Assembly: GCF_012767755.2 (NCBI RefSeq)
Contig: NZ_AP023189.1
Location: forward strand, 6,388,001 to 6,452,000
DNA: 64,000 bases
Reading direction: 5' to 3'
From: Pseudomonas tohonis
GTDB lineage: Bacteria; Pseudomonadota; Gammaproteobacteria; Pseudomonadales; Pseudomonadaceae
The notes beneath the pieces are model-generated. The model had not been told where the DNA came from. It worked only from the letters and a program-made list of their open reading frames with translations, and did not search any database. Positions 61,218-64,000 of this stretch are shown one piece after another; the stretch's first letter is position 1; every line of letters begins with the position of its first letter. The translations under genes were made by a program, and so were the position numbers.

Positions 61218-61649
61218 CTACAGATAGTTCTGCTGCCGGAGGTGGCGAACCAGCACCCTGCCCTCCGGCGCCAGCGTGGTGCCGAACGTCGCCTGCTCCC
61301 CGCTCTTGAGCCGCACATCGAGGCTGTACTCCAGTTGCCCGGGCCGCGACTGGGGCAGCAGGCGGACACACAGCTCCGCCAGCCGCGGCTCGTACTCGAG
61401 CAAGGTGTGGGTCAGGGCGCCGATCAGCCCGTGTGCGGCGGCCGGCAGCCCCTGGAGTACCTGGCCCATGTCCGGCAGCCCGTAGTCCGGCAAGTGGCTC
61501 AGCGAACCGGCACGGCTGTCGAGGATGCGCTGGAGGTTGTCCAGCACCGAGAGGATGAGCCGGTCCTCCTCGCGTACCCGATGCAGCTCCAGTTCACCGG
61601 TGAAGTTCTGCAGCAGCGTTTCGTAGAGCGATTGAGTGTGCTCGGTCAC
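61218..61649 (-). CDS. tssE: Type VI secretion baseplate protein TssE
   Basis: A 143-residue gp25-like baseplate wedge protein. The conserved EDRLILSVLDNLQRILDSRAGSLSHLPDYGLPDM segment is diagnostic. It starts three bases before the end of the spacer after tssJ and belongs to the same minus-strand cluster. Confidence 0.88.
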   Translation of the reverse strand: MTEHTQSLYETLLQNFTGELELHRVREEDRLILSVLDNLQRILDSRAGSLSHLPDYGLPDMGQVLQGLPAAAHGLIGALTHTLLEYEPRLAELCVRLLPQSRPGQLEYSLDVRLKSGEQATFGTTLAPEGRVLVRHLRQQNYL

Positions 61650-61652
61650 GGG

Positions 61653-62189
61653 TCAGGCCTCGGGCAGCGGGCGCAGGGCCAGGCGGTTGTCGCCCAGCTC
61701 GATCACCCGTGGCTGGTCCGGGTCCAGGTCGTCGCGGGTGAGTTCCAGGCGCCAGGAGCCGCTGCGGGTGTCCGGCTGGCGGAACAGCGCGACCACGGCG
61801 ATGACCTGGGTGGCGTCATCCAGCGGCACGCTGAGTTGCGCGCCCTCGCCGGGGTTGATCACCAGGGTGCGCTCGTCGAGCAGGTCGGCGCCAAGCCGTT
61901 CCTGGCTGTCGTCCAGCAGGTGGTCGTAGGTCGCCCGCCTGAACGCCTGGGCGTCACGCAGCGCATAGATGCGCACCAGGGTCGGCACGGACAGCCCGGA
62001 CATGTCATGCGGGTCGGTGTTGATCGCGGGGCGTGCGCTGAAGTCCAGGTGCAGGGTCTTCACCTGCTTGTAGAAGATCGACCTGGCGAACTCCGCCGAA
62101 CTGTCGCCGACGCTCTGGTACAGGCCACACCCGCCCAACAGCGCGGCCAGCAGGGCCGGCAGCAAGGGCCTAAAAACGGTACGCGACAT
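61653..62189 (-). CDS. tssJ: Type VI secretion outer-membrane lipoprotein TssJ
   Basis: A 178-residue lipoprotein. A lipobox LLGGC follows the signal sequence MSRTVFRPLLPALLAA, so the mature chain starts at Cys and anchors the membrane complex to the outer membrane. A beta-sandwich-like body ends in RVIELGDNRLALRPLPEA. The start overlaps the tssG stop by 20 bases. Confidence 0.85.
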   Translation of the reverse strand: MSRTVFRPLLPALLAALLGGCGLYQSVGDSSAEFARSIFYKQVKTLHLDFSARPAINTDPHDMSGLSVPTLVRIYALRDAQAFRRATYDHLLDDSQERLGADLLDERTLVINPGEGAQLSVPLDDATQVIAVVALFRQPDTRSGSWRLELTRDDLDPDQPRVIELGDNRLALRPLPEA

Positions 62190-63264
62190 GCTGTGTCTCT
62201 CTTTCCTGCGGATTGTTGCGAAGGCCCCGATAGCGCCCAAGCGGGATGGTCACGGTCTCCGGGAGAGGGGCGCCCCGGTCGTCGCCCTGCCCCAGCAGCC
62301 CGGTCATGCCGAGCAGCAGGGTCGCCTCGCCGAGCACGGGCCGGGGCAGGCAGCGCGTCGGCAGGGAGAGTTCGAGCCGTGCCGTGCAGCGCCAGCCGAG
62401 GTAGACCTGCAGCAGAACCAGCAGGTCGCTGTGCAGGTGGGCGCCCGGCAGCCAGCCCTGCACGTCCTGCGGGTCTTCGGTGAACAGCGCCAGGTGCAGC
62501 TGGCTATTGGCGTCATGGCCGACACGCCCTAGCGGGGTGCCCTGCGACAGGTCCAACGGCTCGGCCGTCGACAACCCCGCCGGCCGTGCCAGCACCACCT
62601 GTTGCGGACAGTGCGGCGTGACGCGGGCACGGGTTTCGGGGGCCAGCAGCTTCACCAGTGCCGCGATGCCTTCAGCATTGCGGGTGGGCAGGCGCATGAC
62701 GCTGAGCAGCGCGAGAAAGCGCGAGATCGGCGTCGCGACATGCTCGGCGGTGCCGGGGATTCCCAGGCCGATGAGCCCCAGCAGGCACTGGGACGTCGGG
62801 TCGGCCCCACCGGGCTCGAAGGTCGCCGGGTACGAGTACTTGCGCCAGATGCGATAGAGCTGGGTGAATACCCGGTGATTGAAGATATCGAGGAAGGCTT
62901 CCAGCGCCTCGTGCCCTTCGCGGCGCTGGGCGATGTCATCCAGGTAGGCGGTCGGCAAGGGCGAGTCCACGCCATAGAGCCCCAGCAGCCGCGTGCGCAC
63001 GGTAGCCGGCACCCGGTCCGGCTCGTCGGCGAACTCGATGGCCTTCAGTTCGCCTGCCGGGAAGCCCATGCCGGGGTCGGGACGAAAGCGCACCGGGTCA
63101 TCCGAGGGGCGCTCGGTGCTGCCCAGGGGCGGCTGCCCCGGCAGCGCCCGCTCCAGCAGTTGGCAGAACCGGTAGAGGTTCGCTTCGGCAACCCGTCCTT
63201 CCAGGGCCTGCAAGAGGCCGCTGGCGTTCAGCCGGGCATGCGCTGGCTGTGGTTCTCGTTCCAT
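62170..63264 (-). CDS. tssG: Type VI secretion baseplate protein TssG
   Basis: A 364-residue baseplate protein. VAEANLYRFCQLLERALPG and RFRPDPGMGFPAGELKAIEF near the N-terminus and the HRVFTQLYRIWRKYSYPATFEP segment are family hallmarks. The start MEREPQPAHARLN overlaps the tssF end by 37 bases; the longer frame through tssF is not coding. Confidence 0.9.
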   Translation of the reverse strand: MEREPQPAHARLNASGLLQALEGRVAEANLYRFCQLLERALPGQPPLGSTERPSDDPVRFRPDPGMGFPAGELKAIEFADEPDRVPATVRTRLLGLYGVDSPLPTAYLDDIAQRREGHEALEAFLDIFNHRVFTQLYRIWRKYSYPATFEPGGADPTSQCLLGLIGLGIPGTAEHVATPISRFLALLSVMRLPTRNAEGIAALVKLLAPETRARVTPHCPQQVVLARPAGLSTAEPLDLSQGTPLGRVGHDANSQLHLALFTEDPQDVQGWLPGAHLHSDLLVLLQVYLGWRCTARLELSLPTRCLPRPVLGEATLLLGMTGLLGQGDDRGAPLPETVTIPLGRYRGLRNNPQERETQHVAYRF

Positions 63265-64000
63265 CTCAGGCTCTTCCCGGTGGGTTGCAGGATCAGCGTC
63301 AGCTGGTTGAACAGGTGGATGTCGGCGTACAGGGCGAAGAAGCGGCTGAGCATCTCGCCGAACAGGCCGATGTCCCCTTCGCCGCAGAAGCCGTTGGCAT
63401 CCAGCGTGACTTCGATATCCACGCCACGCAGCAGGAAGCCTCGCTCGAAGCGCTGGATCAGGTGGTGGCGCACGTCGACGATGGCCTCCAGGCGACGCCG
63501 GTTCAGCTCGTTGCCGGTCCAGTCGTAGAGCGCCAGGGTGCCGCGCAGCACGTCGGCGCTGCCCAGCATGGGCAGGAAGTTCGAGCCCAGGTGGCTGAGC
63601 ACCCGCCAGTGGAAGCGGTCGCGGCTGGGCGGGTAGCAGGGCAGCGTCGGCGCACACAGGTTGCGCACCCGCAGGCCGGTCTGGGTGGACTGCACCAGCG
63701 TGTCGAGCAAGGTGCTCTGCAACGCCTTGCGCGGCAGCTGGCCGTTGGTGCCGGTGAGGCGCAGCGACAGGCTTTCGCCGGCCGCCAGGCGGTCGACGTC
63801 GAACCCCTCGCCGCCGAGAATCAGCCAGGTGTCGTGGAGTCCGTTCGCCGCGCGCTTGAGGTGGGTATGGAAATAGCGCTCCGGGGCGTCGTCGCGCAGC
63901 ATTCCGCCCTTGTGCCGGAAGCTGGTGAACGGGACGTAGTCCTCGCGTTCGGCGTTCTTCGAGGCGGTGACCTGGTCCACCGAATAGATTTCCGTATGCC
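63228..64000 (-). CDS. tssF: Type VI secretion baseplate protein TssF (C-terminal part, cut by window edge)
   Basis: The last 256 or so residues of TssF. The frame stays open to the right edge (reading HTEISYSVDQVTASK at the cut), so the gene starts outside the window. TssF features are DYVPFTSFRHKG, RDRFHWRVLSHLGSNFLPML and GMLSRF-like LFGEMLSRFFALYADIHLFNQL. It is immediately upstream of tssG, as in most T6SS clusters. Confidence 0.92.
   Translation of the reverse strand, partial: HTEIYSVDQVTASKNAEREDYVPFTSFRHKGGMLRDDAPERYFHTHLKRAANGLHDTWLILGGEGFDVDRLAAGESLSLRLTGTNGQLPRKALQSTLLDTLVQSTQTGLRVRNLCAPTLPCYPPSRDRFHWRVLSHLGSNFLPMLGSADVLRGTLALYDWTGNELNRRRLEAIVDVRHHLIQRFERGFLLRGVDIEVTLDANGFCGEGDIGLFGEMLSRFFALYADIHLFNQLTLILQPTGKSLRWNENHSQRMPG

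Overview
The window is high-GC DNA with dense, tightly packed operons. The protein families and intergenic repeats (palindromes built on GTGGGAGCGAATTCATTCGCG and on GTAGGGTGGGCTTCAGCCCACC) point to Pseudomonas sensu lato, perhaps the resinovorans/otitidis side. That placement is inference. I see no rRNA, tRNA, CRISPR array, prophage or insertion sequence.

Layout. (1) 1-11599 is a sulfonate block: ssuEADCB (ssuB cut by the left edge) with the peroxiredoxin lsfA on the minus strand, an OprD-family porin, then an orphan SsuA-like binding protein and tauABCD on the plus strand. (2) 11864-14428 holds an OPT-family transporter and an unrecognised small protein. (3) 14791-22091 (minus) is an apparent eight-gene operon. 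It encodes a GntR regulator, an AsfA-like flavoprotein, an AsfB-like 2[4Fe-4S] ferredoxin, an AsfC-like binding protein, an ABC permease and ATPase, a HEAT-repeat protein and a DUF971 protein. It resembles the arylsulfonate (asf) locus of P. putida S-313 but has extra genes. (4) 22321-31624 holds a TonB-dependent receptor with an STN domain, then a divergent LysR facing a TonB receptor and two arylsulfotransferases. (5) 31869-41747 is malonate decarboxylase mdcABCDEGHLM, an NhaD-type antiporter and the LysR regulator MdcR. (6) 41927-43625 is a small hydrolase and an SfnR-like sigma-54 AAA+ protein that lacks key parts. (7) 43757-51935 is an MFS transporter, then LacI divergent from a TonB receptor, FMN monooxygenase, aldo-keto reductase and SsuA-like binding protein. 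(8) 52521-58312 is a cystine ABC system with D-cysteine desulfhydrase, a MetQ-like protein and a trans-sulfuration-type PLP enzyme. (9) 58505-60081 is a FecI/FecR pair with a Fur-like box and no adjacent receptor. (10) 60161-64000 is part of a type VI secretion cluster (TssF fragment, TssG, TssJ, TssE, and a frameshifted ImpA-N/OmpA protein).

How it fits together. Regions 1, 3, 4, 6, 7 and 8 read as one regional supercluster for obtaining sulfur when sulfate is scarce. Outer-membrane entry is by a porin and TonB receptors, and periplasmic capture is by several sulfonate-type binding proteins. Import is by ABC systems and desulfurisation by SsuD/E, TauD, the Asf-like redox pair and an unassigned FMN monooxygenase. 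Cysteine and methionine-type compounds are salvaged at the right end. Many of these genes lie behind unusually AT-rich upstream regions, two of which are clearly duplicated. The malonate operon is a carbon-use insert within this supercluster.

The best candidates for undescribed biology are the Asf-like redox operon with its HEAT and DUF971 proteins, and the LacI/TonB/monooxygenase/aldo-keto reductase module, whose gene content suggests a sugar-sulfonate pathway.
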